From: UBA6382 sp963631415
Lineage (GTDB): Bacteria > Bacteroidota > Bacteroidia > Bacteroidales > Bacteroidaceae
DNA: 14,972 nucleotides
Assembly (NCBI GenBank): GCA_963631415.1
Contig: CAVGQS010000058.1
Location: forward strand, 1 to 14,972
Direction: 5' to 3'
This document shows positions 14,906-14,972 of the stretch, piece after piece. The stretch's first letter is position 1. The number at the start of each line of letters is the position of its first letter. A model generated the notes under the pieces. The model was given only the letters and a program-made list of their open reading frames with translations. It ran no database searches and was not told the origin of the DNA. Position numbers and translations under genes: made by a program.

Positions 14906-14972
14906 CCTATTATATAACATTGCTGTCCGCTAAAACTCAAGCGAACAACCTATTATAAACGATTGCTGTCCG
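14906..14972. repeat. 43-bp-period direct repeat at the window edge
   Basis: Two 24-bp copies (14906-14929 and 14949-14972) match at 21 of 24 positions, both beginning CCTATTATA and ending ATTGCTGTCCG, 43 bp apart. The second copy is cut by the window end, so the array may continue. The sequence after the first copy, GTCCGCTAAAAC, is also found at 6793-6804. Possibly an intergenic tandem repeat, or the end of a mobile element outside the window. Confidence 0.6.

Overview
The window looks like a chromosomal housekeeping segment from a member of the Bacteroidales (Bacteroidota). Base composition is roughly balanced. The taxon call rests on four points. The protein sequences resemble Bacteroides/Prevotella-type orthologues. 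The RNA pseudouridine synthase has a long Arg/Gly/Tyr/Gln-rich N-terminal extension. Shine-Dalgarno sequences are absent and start codons have A-rich upstream regions. Four upstream regions carry a perfect Bacteroidota-type -7 element (TAnnTTTG). The family within the order cannot be fixed from the sequence alone.

All eight confidently called genes lie on the minus strand, so transcription runs from high to low coordinates. In transcription order: an MltF-like lipoprotein lytic transglycosylase (13650-14855); glutamate synthase large and small subunits gltB-gltD (13272 to 7411, 15 bp apart, closed by an intrinsic terminator at 7347-7386); a 777-bp gene-poor spacer holding a nested inverted-repeat element; a small secreted protein of unknown function (6178-6633) only 19 bp upstream of guaA (GMP synthetase); then purB (adenylosuccinate lyase), an RluB-type pseudouridine synthase and asnS (asparaginyl-tRNA synthetase), closed by a strong hairpin terminator at 130-164.

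The genes share nitrogen and nucleotide themes. GltBD assimilates ammonia from glutamine into glutamate. GuaA uses glutamine amide nitrogen to make GMP. PurB acts at two steps of purine synthesis. AsnS charges tRNA(Asn). The pseudouridine synthase modifies rRNA, and the transglycosylase acts on peptidoglycan in the envelope.

I see no defence system, mobile-element gene, CRISPR array, tRNA or rRNA. The parts not explained by ordinary genes are: the nested palindrome with satellite repeats at about 7027-7240; a 25-bp tandem duplication at 6858-6907 next to a doubtful small ORF; a 43-bp-period repeat running off the right edge (14906-14972) that shares a 12-mer with the 6.8-kb spacer; and the uncharacterised secreted protein upstream of guaA.
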